Below the pieces are notes generated by a model, which saw only the letters and a program-made list of their open reading frames with translations, searched no databases and was not told the origin of the DNA. 34,256 nucleotides of DNA from positions 1 to 34,256 of the forward strand of contig JACCWN010000062.1 in NCBI GenBank assembly GCA_013697625.1, given 5' to 3'. The position numbers and the translations under genes are program-made. This DNA is from Legionella sp. GTDB lineage: Bacteria; Pseudomonadota; Gammaproteobacteria; Legionellales; Legionellaceae. Below are positions 27,801 through 34,153 of the stretch, one piece after another (positions within the stretch are counted from its first letter, which is position 1; each line of letters opens with the position of its first letter).

Positions 27801-27987
27801 TCTTTCGAGCTAAGCGCACAGATTCAACAAGTTTTGCAGCTGTGATTTTTATATACTCTAAGTCTTCTTGTCCTATGCTTGCCTGATTGCAAAGGTTTTT
27901 AACCAAGGTTAATTCATTCATTTGATATGCTTTGTCAATTTGAGCCCGAAGCGTATCAAAAGGGGGGAGGAATTGCTTTTCAAGCAT
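24835..27987 (-). CDS. putA: Bifunctional proline dehydrogenase/P5C dehydrogenase PutA
   Basis: A 1050-residue enzyme that oxidises proline to glutamate in two steps at the inner membrane. The FAD-dependent proline dehydrogenase barrel spans roughly 190-480 (LTLDAEESERLE, RLIKGAYWDSEIK, and NSSFVNRIMDD after it). The NAD-dependent aldehyde dehydrogenase occupies about 560-1030, with LIAETGGQNAMIV and catalytic Cys836 in SAGQRCSAVR. The C-terminus TVDTTAAGGNASL is the usual PutA tail. At about 1050 residues it is the short form and lacks the N-terminal ribbon-helix-helix repressor domain of E. coli PutA, so it should not regulate its own gene. The ATG at 27987 has GGAGCTC at normal spacing. 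It is divergent from the L,D-transpeptidase gene. Confidence 0.96.
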   Translation of the reverse strand: MLEKQFLPPFDTLRAQIDKAYQMNELTLVKNLCNQASIGQEDLEYIKITAAKLVESVRLARKKTTGIDSFLTEFALTSQEGLALMCLAEAFLRVPDKATIDSLIKDKLVDADWKSHKGQSQSFFVNATTWALILTGKILSPEKAQTNASKAFMKLLSKRSALVLRTAIYKAMGILSKQFVIGPTITNALIRAKKKEDQGYQYSFDMLGEAALTAMDAERFFNAYKNAIETIGKSQGKSSNINHCAGVSIKLSALHPRYSESQQARVMSELPQKVLALAQIAKRHNISLTLDAEESERLEISLDIFEQVFTDDSLRGWHGFGLALQTYQKRAYYILDWVAALARSKQDRVMVRLIKGAYWDSEIKKTQMQGLAEYPVFTRKVFTDVSFQACAKKILTMADAIYPQFATHNAYSVAMILTLVRDYKDYEFQCLYGMGTELYEQVVPEHCFNRPCRIYAPVGSNEELLPYLVRRLLENGANSSFVNRIMDDTVDISSLIQDPISQAVELLSKDNLNIPLPEAIFLPERINSKGFDINNRFERQRLEEALLPLNKTLFNSGPIIGGHLVLNTPRAVHAPQQVSRVIGFVQDSTFEEVEKALTTAQIGFKTWGTTPVSQRADCLYRFADLLQSKQAQLLALLCLEGGKTRVDSLSEIREAIDFCRYYALKAQQMMAQPCHLKGYTGELNELSLHPRGIVLCISPWNFPLAIFVGQVVAGLATGNCVIAKPAEQTPLIATLVTSLLHEAGIPGGALQLLPGPGDTIGKALVEDRRIKAVLFTGSTATATHINQALAARGGEIIPLIAETGGQNAMIVDSSALLEQVVNDVMGSAFGSAGQRCSAVRVLFVQAEVYDKLMQLLKGAMCELVIGDPYWFATDVGPVIDKEALSELENHVIRMMKQHTLLYQCELSEKAKVGFFMPPTILAIDSMSALEKEVFGPILHVISYQSTELDKVITQINSSGFGLTLGIHSRINATIDHIRQNIHVGNCYVNRNVIGAVVGLQPFGGEGLSGTGPKAGGPNYLLRLCHERTFTVDTTAAGGNASLMSMADAYE

Positions 27988-28128
27988 AGTAGAGCTCCAA
28001 AAAAATTATTCAAATTTTAGATAAATAATGAGACTAAAAACCTTAAACTGTATTATCTTACTTTCAGATATATCTAAACCCAATTGGACTGAAACTACTG
28101 TTTAACACACTGTCATTTGGGTATGAAA

Positions 28129-28156
28129 TTAAACTGTTAACAATTTTTAGTATACT
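28129..28156 (+). promoter_or_regulatory. Possible promoter of the L,D-transpeptidase gene
   Basis: TATACT (28151-28156) is a good -10; the -35 candidate TTAAAC (28129-28134) with a 16-base spacer is weak. Two GTTAAC hexamers (28136-28141 and 28158-28163), 22 bases apart, bracket the -10 and could be a regulator site. The intergenic region 27988-28288 otherwise shows only AT-rich DNA and the divergent putA leader. Confidence 0.35.
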
Positions 28157-28288
28157 GGTTAACCTTATGATTTTATAGGCTAATAATAGCCAAAGCACCT
28201 AAAAGAAGCTTTTTTAATTTACAATATGCCTATTTTGCTGTTACAATTGAGGTTTTTTAATAATTCTAAAAATAGAAAAGGAGTGATT

Positions 28289-29062
28289 TTGGACATATTT
28301 GTATCTTTATTTTTATACCTAATTTTATCTAGTAATGTGTTGACCAGCAACTTTTTAACCCTCACAAGCACGAACACAAATACAGAAACAAACACAAACA
28401 CAAGCCCCCACACCTCCACCCCCCCCTCTTTACCTAAGGTAGCAGCTAAAACCCACGCATTTTGTAGCTCTGATATAAAGTCTCAACTCAAACATTTGTG
28501 CAATCAGGCCCCAAAATTAAATCCAAGGGTATTAAAATTGGCTTTGACCGCTTACAAAAATGCAACAAAACAAGGGAGTGTTAAAAAACAAGTTTTAACC
28601 GTAATAGATTATTCTATGGCTTCAAATAAACAGCGAATGTGGGTATTTGACATTAAAAAAGAGCAGCTTTTATACAATACCTTCGTTGCTCATGGTAGAA
28701 ATTCTGGGATGAATACTGCCAGCCATTTTTCAAACAGAGAATCCAGTAAACAGTCTAGCTTAGGTACTTACATCACAAAAAACACTTATATGGGCCATAA
28801 GGGCTATTCTTTAAATTTAAAAGGGCTTGATAAGGGGTTTAATGACAATGCCTATAATAGACGGGTAGTGGTACATGGGGCTTGGTACATGGAACCCAGT
28901 TTTATACGAAAGGCTGGTCGTGCAGGATTATCTTGGGGTTGTCCCGCCATAGCACAAACCATAGCCAAACCGGTGATTAATACGATTAAAAACGGCTCTG
29001 TGGTATTTGCATATTTCCCGGACAAATATTTTTTATCTCACTCAGGTCTTTTGGTGGCATAA
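28289..29062 (+). CDS. Secreted YkuD_2-type L,D-transpeptidase
   Basis: A 257-residue exported enzyme of the murein L,D-transpeptidase catalytic-domain family, expected to act on peptidoglycan stem peptides in the periplasm. The catalytic region shows HGRNSG, SSLGTYIT, VVVHGAWYM and SWGCPAI, the last carrying the nucleophilic Cys. I choose the TTG at 28289: AAAAGGAG lies five bases upstream and the product begins directly with a signal peptide (DIFVSLFLYLILSS). The frame is also open to an ATG at 28226 (278 residues), but that has no ribosome binding site and would bury the signal peptide. After the leader comes a Thr/Asn/Pro linker encoded by a simple repeat and a run of eight C. It converges with the small RNA gene, whose terminator starts at its stop codon. 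Confidence 0.88.
   Translation: MDIFVSLFLYLILSSNVLTSNFLTLTSTNTNTETNTNTSPHTSTPPSLPKVAAKTHAFCSSDIKSQLKHLCNQAPKLNPRVLKLALTAYKNATKQGSVKKQVLTVIDYSMASNKQRMWVFDIKKEQLLYNTFVAHGRNSGMNTASHFSNRESSKQSSLGTYITKNTYMGHKGYSLNLKGLDKGFNDNAYNRRVVVHGAWYMEPSFIRKAGRAGLSWGCPAIAQTIAKPVINTIKNGSVVFAYFPDKYFLSHSGLLVA
28364..28426 (+). repeat. Simple-sequence tract in a coding linker
   Basis: Degenerate ACA-plus-codon repeats encode an alternating Thr linker (TSTNTNTETNTNTS) and run into a C-rich stretch ending in eight consecutive C (28419-28426). The ACA-type hexamers keep the frame if they expand. The C8 run could slip by one base and would then cut off the L,D-transpeptidase catalytic domain. Confidence 0.65.
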
Positions 29063-29084
29063 AAAAACCAGGGCTTGGCCCTGG
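29061..29084 (-). terminator. Intrinsic terminator of the Csr/Rsm small RNA
   Basis: On the minus strand a perfect 7-bp GC-rich stem, CCAGGGC/GCCCTGG (29068-29084, loop CAA), is followed directly by seven T. There is no T-run on the plus side, so it serves the minus-strand RNA and not the L,D-transpeptidase gene, whose stop codon it abuts. Confidence 0.92.
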
Positions 29085-29210
29085 CGATACTACATCATCC
29101 CTTGAAACTTCATCCCTAGTTAGAACATCCTTGTTCTAAAGTCATCCTGACAAATCAAGTCCTTTTGATATCAAATCCGTTTGGATGGTTCATAATCCTT
29201 ACAAACCATG
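29061..29210 (-). ncRNA. RsmY/RsmZ/CsrB-family CsrA-sequestering RNA
   Basis: This minus-strand RNA has seven GGA motifs (plus-strand TCC at 29196, 29176, 29160, 29145, 29128, 29113 and 29098). Six lie in the loops of consecutive hairpins: 29185-29209, 29172-29183 (CAAA-CGGA-TTTG), 29154-29169, 29141-29151 (GTC-AGGAT-GAC), 29122-29137 (AGAACA-AGGA-TGTTCT) and 29106-29121. A terminator with seven T follows. That is the design of the RNAs that titrate CsrA/RsmA. The 5' end is uncertain: TTGCTT-16-TACATT (29243-29216) would start it near 29209, right at the first hairpin; a TATTAT at 29318-29313 could start a longer form near 29307. A LetA-type box lies upstream. There is no open reading frame of note on this strand. 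Confidence 0.88.
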
Positions 29211-29215
29211 TGTAA

Positions 29216-29243
29216 AATGTAGCACAGTTGTGCCTTAAAGCAA
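29216..29243 (-). promoter_or_regulatory. Probable core promoter of the small RNA
   Basis: TTGCTT (29238-29243) and TACATT (29216-29221) are spaced by 16 bases, with a GCACA/TGTGC dyad between them. Use of this promoter would put the first GGA hairpin at the extreme 5' end and centre the LetA-type box about 170 bases upstream, like the distant activator sites known for GacA-controlled RNAs. The alternative is the TATTAT at 29313-29318. Confidence 0.5.
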
Positions 29244-29370
29244 GCGGCCTTCTAACAATTTAGACTGTGTGTTTCAAAACTTTATGCAAGTGCGCCATTT
29301 ATCAGCCCTTTTATAATATGACTTTTTGACAAAGTCACCTGAAATAAAAGGCGCTTGTCTTCTGAGCAAT

Positions 29371-29386
29371 TGAGACATTTCTTACA
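29371..29386 (-). promoter_or_regulatory. LetA/GacA-type activator box
   Basis: On the minus strand TGTAAGAAATGTCTCA begins with the TGTAAG half of the GacA box and matches the Legionella LetA consensus TNAGAAATTTCTNA at all but one defined position. It lies upstream of the GGA-rich RNA and between it and the divergent ProQ/FinO gene, so it could influence both. Confidence 0.7.
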
Positions 29387-29509
29387 AAATATAAAGCACC
29401 TTTGTCTTATCTTATTTTAAAATAAAGGCAGAATTCGGCCCATTTATATATCTCAATAAATATGCTATTTTAGTTGTGCATGAGTGTATTAAAAATCAAC
29501 AAGGTAGAG

Positions 29510-29872
29510 ATGATGAACAAACAAGATGAATATAAACAAAATAGGCTTCAAATCATTGACTGGCTTATAGAGCATTTCCCAAATGCATTTTTTAAAAAAG
29601 GTAGCCAAGTAAAGCCCTTAAAAATTGGTATTTTTGATGACATCATTGATTTTTACGAGCGGTTGGATTCTCCACCCTTTAGCAAAAAAGCTCTAAGAGA
29701 AGCCTTAAGCTTCTACAGCGCCTCTCCTCATTATTTAAATGCGCAAAAACCAAATGCTGCACGCATAGATATCTATGGAAACGAAGTAGACGAAGTAACA
29801 CCGGATCAAGCACAGTATGCACAAAAAAAATATGAAACGCGTTATGCGAAGAAGCAGTCAAGTACCAATTAA
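29510..29872 (+). CDS. ProQ/FinO-domain RNA chaperone
   Basis: A 120-residue protein made almost entirely of a ProQ/FinO domain, which binds structured RNAs and 3' ends of small RNAs. Family features: WLIEHFPNAF at the start, PLKIGIFDDI, FSKKALREALSFYSASPHYL and the late ARIDIYGN, then a short basic tail (KKYETRYAKKQSS). It lacks the C-terminal extension of E. coli ProQ, resembling the minimal forms. The frame opens earlier (TTG 29474, ATG 29480), but AAGG at 29501-29504 fits the ATG at 29510 or 29513. It is divergent from the Csr/Rsm-type RNA. The Legionella relative RocC controls competence through a small RNA; whether this is its orthologue is not known. Confidence 0.88.
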   Translation: MMNKQDEYKQNRLQIIDWLIEHFPNAFFKKGSQVKPLKIGIFDDIIDFYERLDSPPFSKKALREALSFYSASPHYLNAQKPNAARIDIYGNEVDEVTPDQAQYAQKKYETRYAKKQSSTN

Positions 29873-29934
29873 TTTTGATACCTGGTTTATAAATGTCATT
29901 TCCTTCGATTGCACATTTACCCTAAAAATAACCA

Positions 29935-30016
29935 ACGTAGCCTGTATTAGCGCAGCGTAATACAGGTGTTCTTTTAGATACCACCCTGTATTACGCTGCG
30001 CTAATACAGGCTACGT
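29935..30016. repeat. Inverted pair of GTAG-REP elements (BIME-like)
   Basis: Two arms of 32 bases (29935-29966 and 29985-30016) are perfect reverse complements around an 18-base spacer. Each arm reads GTAG followed by CCTGTATTA...TAATACAGG, itself a 9-bp hairpin with an eight-base loop GCGCAGCG. A GTAG tetranucleotide next to a palindrome is the hallmark of REP sequences mobilised by RAYT (REP-associated TnpA-like) transposases; two in inverted order make a BIME. It sits between the convergent ProQ-type gene and cheB, where it could also stop transcription. No RAYT gene is in the window. Confidence 0.85.
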
Positions 30017-30048
30017 GAACCGTGATGGGTCGTACATTCAAATTGCTT

Positions 30049-31095
30049 TTATTGTGTCAACTTACATAAATAGGCAACAAATTGATTAAGTTCAATGATT
30101 TTATCCACGGCGTCCAGAGATAAAGCTACGGAGGCCATCCCAAAGACTACGCAGCTTTTTTCATCTTGAATCAAGGTGTGTGCCTTTACTTTTTTGAGTT
30201 CCAATAAGCCTTGAGCACCGTCTTTGCCCATACCTGTGAAGAGTATGCCTATGGCCTGTTTACCACAAGCTTGGGCAATGGATTCAAATAATACATTGAT
30301 TGAGGGAATAAAACCGCACACGGGAGCGCTTTGTTGTAAATGGGTAACCAGTTGATTGTTCACGCGTTTTATTTTTAGATGGATATTTTCAGGTGCAAAA
30401 TAAATCTTACCAGGTTTTAAAACTTCTAGATTGCCAGCGCAAGAAACAGATAACTTACAATACTCATTAAGCCAAGTGCAAAAACCGGTCATAAAACCTG
30501 CTGTCATATGTTGAACAATAACTATAGGCAAGGGGAAATTGGCTGGTAGCTCAGATAGAAGGGTTTTTAAAGCCTGAGGTCCTCCAACAGATGCCCCTAT
30601 CGCTAGGATTTCATAGGTTTCATGCCTTCCCCTAATAGCTAATTGTTCCGCTACAGGTACGCTTGGTATTTTTTTAGGAAATCTTTGTTTGATAACTTTT
30701 ATCTCGGCCATTCCACGAATGATTGCAACCATTCTTTCGCAAATATAACTAAATTCTGGACTTGATACATTCACTGGTTTTTCAATTACGCTCACAGCAC
30801 CTGCTTCCAAGGCTTGGAAAGCGGTGTTTAGTTGTTTATTATTTACTGTTGGACTAATGACTACAATTGGTATGGGGTTGCTCATCATGATGGCGCGGGT
30901 TGCCTCATACCCGTTCATGATGGGCATTTGGATGTCCATGGTGATTAAATCAGGCTTTAATTTTTCTGCAAGCTCAATGCCCTCTTGGCCGTTTTGAGCG
31001 CAGCCAATGACCTCCAGATCCTCTTCTGCCTCAAAAATATGTTTCAGAAGGGCTGTATCTGTTGCTGAATCATCAATGATCAAAATTTTTATCAT
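30049..31095 (-). CDS. cheB: Chemotaxis methylesterase/deamidase CheB
   Basis: A 348-residue response regulator that removes methyl groups from, and deamidates, chemoreceptors when phosphorylated by CheA. The N-terminal receiver has phospho-acceptor Asp54 in TMDIQMP and Lys at VIEKP. After a linker, the methylesterase domain begins near 160, with the catalytic triad Ser169 (GASVGGPQA), His196 (VQHM) and Asp292 (GMGKDGA). Length is typical. It starts at ATG 31095, three bases after the cheA stop, so translation is coupled. Its receptor partner is presumably encoded upstream in the same operon. The cheR methyltransferase that would oppose it is not in the window. Confidence 0.96.
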   Translation of the reverse strand: MIKILIIDDSATDTALLKHIFEAEEDLEVIGCAQNGQEGIELAEKLKPDLITMDIQMPIMNGYEATRAIMMSNPIPIVVISPTVNNKQLNTAFQALEAGAVSVIEKPVNVSSPEFSYICERMVAIIRGMAEIKVIKQRFPKKIPSVPVAEQLAIRGRHETYEILAIGASVGGPQALKTLLSELPANFPLPIVIVQHMTAGFMTGFCTWLNEYCKLSVSCAGNLEVLKPGKIYFAPENIHLKIKRVNNQLVTHLQQSAPVCGFIPSINVLFESIAQACGKQAIGILFTGMGKDGAQGLLELKKVKAHTLIQDEKSCVVFGMASVALSLDAVDKIIELNQFVAYLCKLTQ

Positions 31096-31098
31096 GGC

Positions 31099-33213
31099 TT
31101 AGACCAGTTGCCCTACAATATCTAACAATTCAGTAGATTCGAAATTATTTTTCACAATGTATGCATTAGCTCCCACCTCAATACCACGCTTTTTTTGTTC
31201 TTCATTGCTTAGAGAGGTAACAATAATAACCGGTATTGCCTGTAATTTTTCATTTTTTTTGATCAAGCTGGTAAGTTCAAACCCATCCATCTTAGGCATT
31301 TCAACGTCGGTTATAACCAAAGAAAAAGAGTGCTTTTGTAATAACTCCCAGGCTTCTTTTCCGTTGGTAGCTATGGTCACTTTGTAGTGATTATTTTCTA
31401 GAATATTTTTTTCAAGCGTACGGGTGGTGATAGAATCCTCCACTAATAAAATATGAGGGCTCCTTACTTTAGAGGAGGATGTCTCATTGGAATGTAAAGG
31501 ATTTGTATTTCCCAAAAATAAAGCAGAATGAATGACCTCTCCAGCATTGAGTACCATGATCACCTCATTGCTCCCTAATAAGGTACCCCCAGCAATGCAA
31601 GGCACATGAATCAAGGGCGAATTTAAAGGCTTGGTTACAATCTCACGTTCTCCAATGATCTCCTCTACTAATAAAGCCACCCTTTCCTGGCCTCTGGCTA
31701 AAACCAAGATGGGTAATTTATCTTGGTTAGGATGGTCTTTTTGAGTTAAGTGTAGTAATTCAGATAAGTCACACAAGGGCAATGGCTTTTGGTTAAATAG
31801 TACCACCTGGTTGGTACCAACTTCATGGATATCATCGCCATTTAAGATTAAAACATGTTCAACTGCGCTGGTTGGAATAACAAACAGTTGTCCGCCACTT
31901 TTTATAATGAGGCCTCTGTCACTGGATAAGGTCAAGGGTAGCTGGAAATGAAAGGTGGTACCTTTGCCCATTTCACTGGTTATACCCACCTGTCCTTTGA
32001 TATTATTTACAGTTGATTTTACAATAGCCAAGCCAATGCCACGGCCAGAGATGTCAGTAATGAGTTCTTTGGTTGAAAATTCAGGTCGAAAAATGAATTC
32101 ATTTAAGATCTCAGGTTTTATCATATCAAACTCAGCCTGACTTATGAGCTTTTTATTAAGCGCGGTTTGTGCGATATTTTTATAGTCAAGCCCTGCACCG
32201 TCATCTGATAAGGTCATTTCAATTTGATTGCCTTCATCACTGACTTCCAAGATGATGTTGCCGTGCTCAGTCTTCCCAAGGTTCGTGCGAATCTCTGGGC
32301 TTTCTATACCATGATCAATGGCATTGCGTAACAGGTGAATGAGTGGATCTTTCAAACCATCCAAGATAACCTTATCCATTCTGACTTGATCGCCCCGAAT
32401 CTCTAATTCAACTTTTTTATTCAATTCATGGGCCAGGTCATGCACCGTACGAGCTAATTGTCTTAGTAAGGTTGAGGCTGGAATGAGGCGCAAGCGTCGG
32501 ATTTCTTCTTGCAATGAATTGGTGATTGTCGATAACTCAAGCAAATGTTTATTTATGAGTTTAGACAGGTGGACAATGGGTTGTAATACATTTTCACCAT
32601 TGCTTGATTTAAAAGTGGACGTACTTTTATGCAGTTCAGTACCCTGTGCTTCCAAAGCTATTTTAGTCGCTTGAATTTGTTCAATCAAAGCTGAAAGATG
32701 ATCAATTTGTTTGATGGGCACACGAATACTGTCATATTCTGTAGTGTCTTGGTGAACTGTTTTTTTGCCATCAACCTGGGGAACCAAATTAGGTAATTCT
32801 GATGATTTCATGGGCTTATAGTGTTGGAGATGCTCATGTAATTCATCAATATCAAAGGCAAGCGGTGTTTGCTCTGAAAATGATTTCATGGCTGACCGCA
32901 TACCGTCCACTGCAAATAAGCAAAGGTTGATGATATCATTTGATATTTGAAGTTCTTTAGACTCAATTGCAGAAAATAGTGATTCTATTTCATGTGCAAT
33001 TTCACTGACATGGGTTATTCCAATACTTCTGGCAGATCCTTTGATATTGTGAGCTGCGCGGAAAATAGCCTCCAATATTTTGGTGAATTCAGATGGACTG
33101 TTGTTTTTTTCAAGTGCAAACAAACAATCGGTGATGGTTTGACATTTTTCATCCAATTCCACTTTGAATGTTTCAACCAATTGTTTTAAAAACTCAGCCT
33201 TTAAGGGCATCAT
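31099..33213 (-). CDS. cheA: Hybrid chemotaxis kinase CheA with C-terminal receiver
   Basis: A 704-residue histidine kinase. P1/HPt domain with phospho-acceptor His55 (AAHNIKGSARSIG); a linker without an obvious P2 domain; dimerisation helices (about 190-250); ATPase with LRNAIDHGIE, LSDDGAGLDY and GRGIGLAIVK; a CheW-like coupling domain (about 440-560); and a C-terminal receiver with Asp636 in TDVEMP. CheA proteins fused to a receiver are usual in alternative chemosensory systems that control functions such as surface motility or development rather than flagella. The start at ATG 33213 has AAGGA close by; the second ATG, one codon later, is better spaced. It lies 16 bases after the receptor gene and 3 before cheB. 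Confidence 0.95.
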   Translation of the reverse strand: MMPLKAEFLKQLVETFKVELDEKCQTITDCLFALEKNNSPSEFTKILEAIFRAAHNIKGSARSIGITHVSEIAHEIESLFSAIESKELQISNDIINLCLFAVDGMRSAMKSFSEQTPLAFDIDELHEHLQHYKPMKSSELPNLVPQVDGKKTVHQDTTEYDSIRVPIKQIDHLSALIEQIQATKIALEAQGTELHKSTSTFKSSNGENVLQPIVHLSKLINKHLLELSTITNSLQEEIRRLRLIPASTLLRQLARTVHDLAHELNKKVELEIRGDQVRMDKVILDGLKDPLIHLLRNAIDHGIESPEIRTNLGKTEHGNIILEVSDEGNQIEMTLSDDGAGLDYKNIAQTALNKKLISQAEFDMIKPEILNEFIFRPEFSTKELITDISGRGIGLAIVKSTVNNIKGQVGITSEMGKGTTFHFQLPLTLSSDRGLIIKSGGQLFVIPTSAVEHVLILNGDDIHEVGTNQVVLFNQKPLPLCDLSELLHLTQKDHPNQDKLPILVLARGQERVALLVEEIIGEREIVTKPLNSPLIHVPCIAGGTLLGSNEVIMVLNAGEVIHSALFLGNTNPLHSNETSSSKVRSPHILLVEDSITTRTLEKNILENNHYKVTIATNGKEAWELLQKHSFSLVITDVEMPKMDGFELTSLIKKNEKLQAIPVIIVTSLSNEEQKKRGIEVGANAYIVKNNFESTELLDIVGQLV

Positions 33214-33229
33214 TCATTCCTTCTAAGGA

Positions 33230-34144
33230 TTATACTTTATATATGTCCACATGGTTTTGAATACCCTTGGCCATGCCCACCAGTTTATTAATGGAGTCAT
33301 TTGTTTGTTTAACAGTAGCTACAAAAGATGAAGTAACTTGATTAATTTCATTCATGCCCTCGGTTATTTGTTCAATGCCGGTGGTTTCTTGTCGGACTGC
33401 GGCCTCAATTTGTTGAGAGGCTACCATGGTCTCATTTACTGCTTCCGTTAAGCTTCGAACAATTTCACCCATCTGCTCCACTAATCCCATCCCTTGATCC
33501 ACACCTTTGGTTCCTTCTTCTGTTACCAAAACAGCTTTCTCTGTGCCATGGCGAATTTCTTCTAGAATTTTTTGAACCTGTAATGTGGATTGTTCGGACT
33601 GTTCTGCTAAATTCTTGACCTCAGAAGCAACCACGGCAAATCCCTTACCCGCCTCCCCTGCTTTTGCAGCCTCGATAGCTGCATTCAGAGCCAACATTTT
33701 AGATTGGAGGGCTAAGGTGTTGACAACTTCTGTTATTTCACCGACCTGTTGAGTCTGATTGCTCAATTCAAGAATGGTCTTAGCTATGAGTTGTACTTTT
33801 TCACGAATAGAATTCATCCCTTCTATGCTTTGTTTTACTGAATCCAAACCCATTCGTCCTTTTTTGCTAGTATCTTCAGCAATCTGTCCTAATACTTTAG
33901 CCTTTTCTAAAGTTTGATTCGCACTTTTATCAATTTGTTCTAAGGATGCTGTGATCTGATTGATTGATGAAGCCTGCTCGGAAATACCGCTTGCTTGCAT
34001 GTCAGATGTTATTTTAACCTCATCCAAGGTTGATACAATTTCATGAGAGGCTGAGGTTATTTTTTTGGTTAAATCTGCAAGACTACTGGTCATGGCATTT
34101 AGGTCGTCCCCTAAACTTCCAACTTCATCACTCATGTTACGCAC
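33230..34144 (-). CDS. Chemoreceptor signalling domain, apparently 5'-truncated
   Basis: A 304-residue methyl-accepting chemotaxis protein fragment. It opens inside a HAMP domain: [18 protein letters not shown] is the second HAMP helix. A long coiled coil follows, with the conserved hairpin tip [39 protein letters not shown]. No membrane helix or sensor domain is present. The frame continues upstream past an in-frame TAA (34154-34156) in what looks like the first HAMP helix, and neither GTG 34144 nor ATG 34135 has a ribosome binding site. I therefore suspect a nonsense-interrupted receptor, though a soluble short receptor started at the GTG cannot be excluded. It heads the cheA-cheB cluster. 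Confidence 0.75.
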   Translation of the reverse strand: MRNMSDEVGSLGDDLNAMTSSLADLTKKITSASHEIVSTLDEVKITSDMQASGISEQASSINQITASLEQIDKSANQTLEKAKVLGQIAEDTSKKGRMGLDSVKQSIEGMNSIREKVQLIAKTILELSNQTQQVGEITEVVNTLALQSKMLALNAAIEAAKAGEAGKGFAVVASEVKNLAEQSEQSTLQVQKILEEIRHGTEKAVLVTEEGTKGVDQGMGLVEQMGEIVRSLTEAVNETMVASQQIEAAVRQETTGIEQITEGMNEINQVTSSFVATVKQTNDSINKLVGMAKGIQNHVDIYKV

Positions 34145-34153
34145 ACTGAAGAA

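Noticed and set aside
28226..28288. ATG start at 28226 for the L,D-transpeptidase
   Set aside because: It has no ribosome binding site and would put 21 polar residues before the signal peptide; the TTG at 28289 has AAAAGGAG at good spacing. It is kept as an alternative only.
28219..28419. Minus-strand frame rich in Val-Phe repeats
   Set aside because: It is the complement of the ACA-type repeat inside the L,D-transpeptidase gene; low complexity and no start signals.
29061..29084. The hairpin after the L,D-transpeptidase gene as that gene's terminator
   Set aside because: The run of seven A precedes the hairpin on the plus strand and no T-run follows; it is correctly oriented only for the minus-strand RNA.
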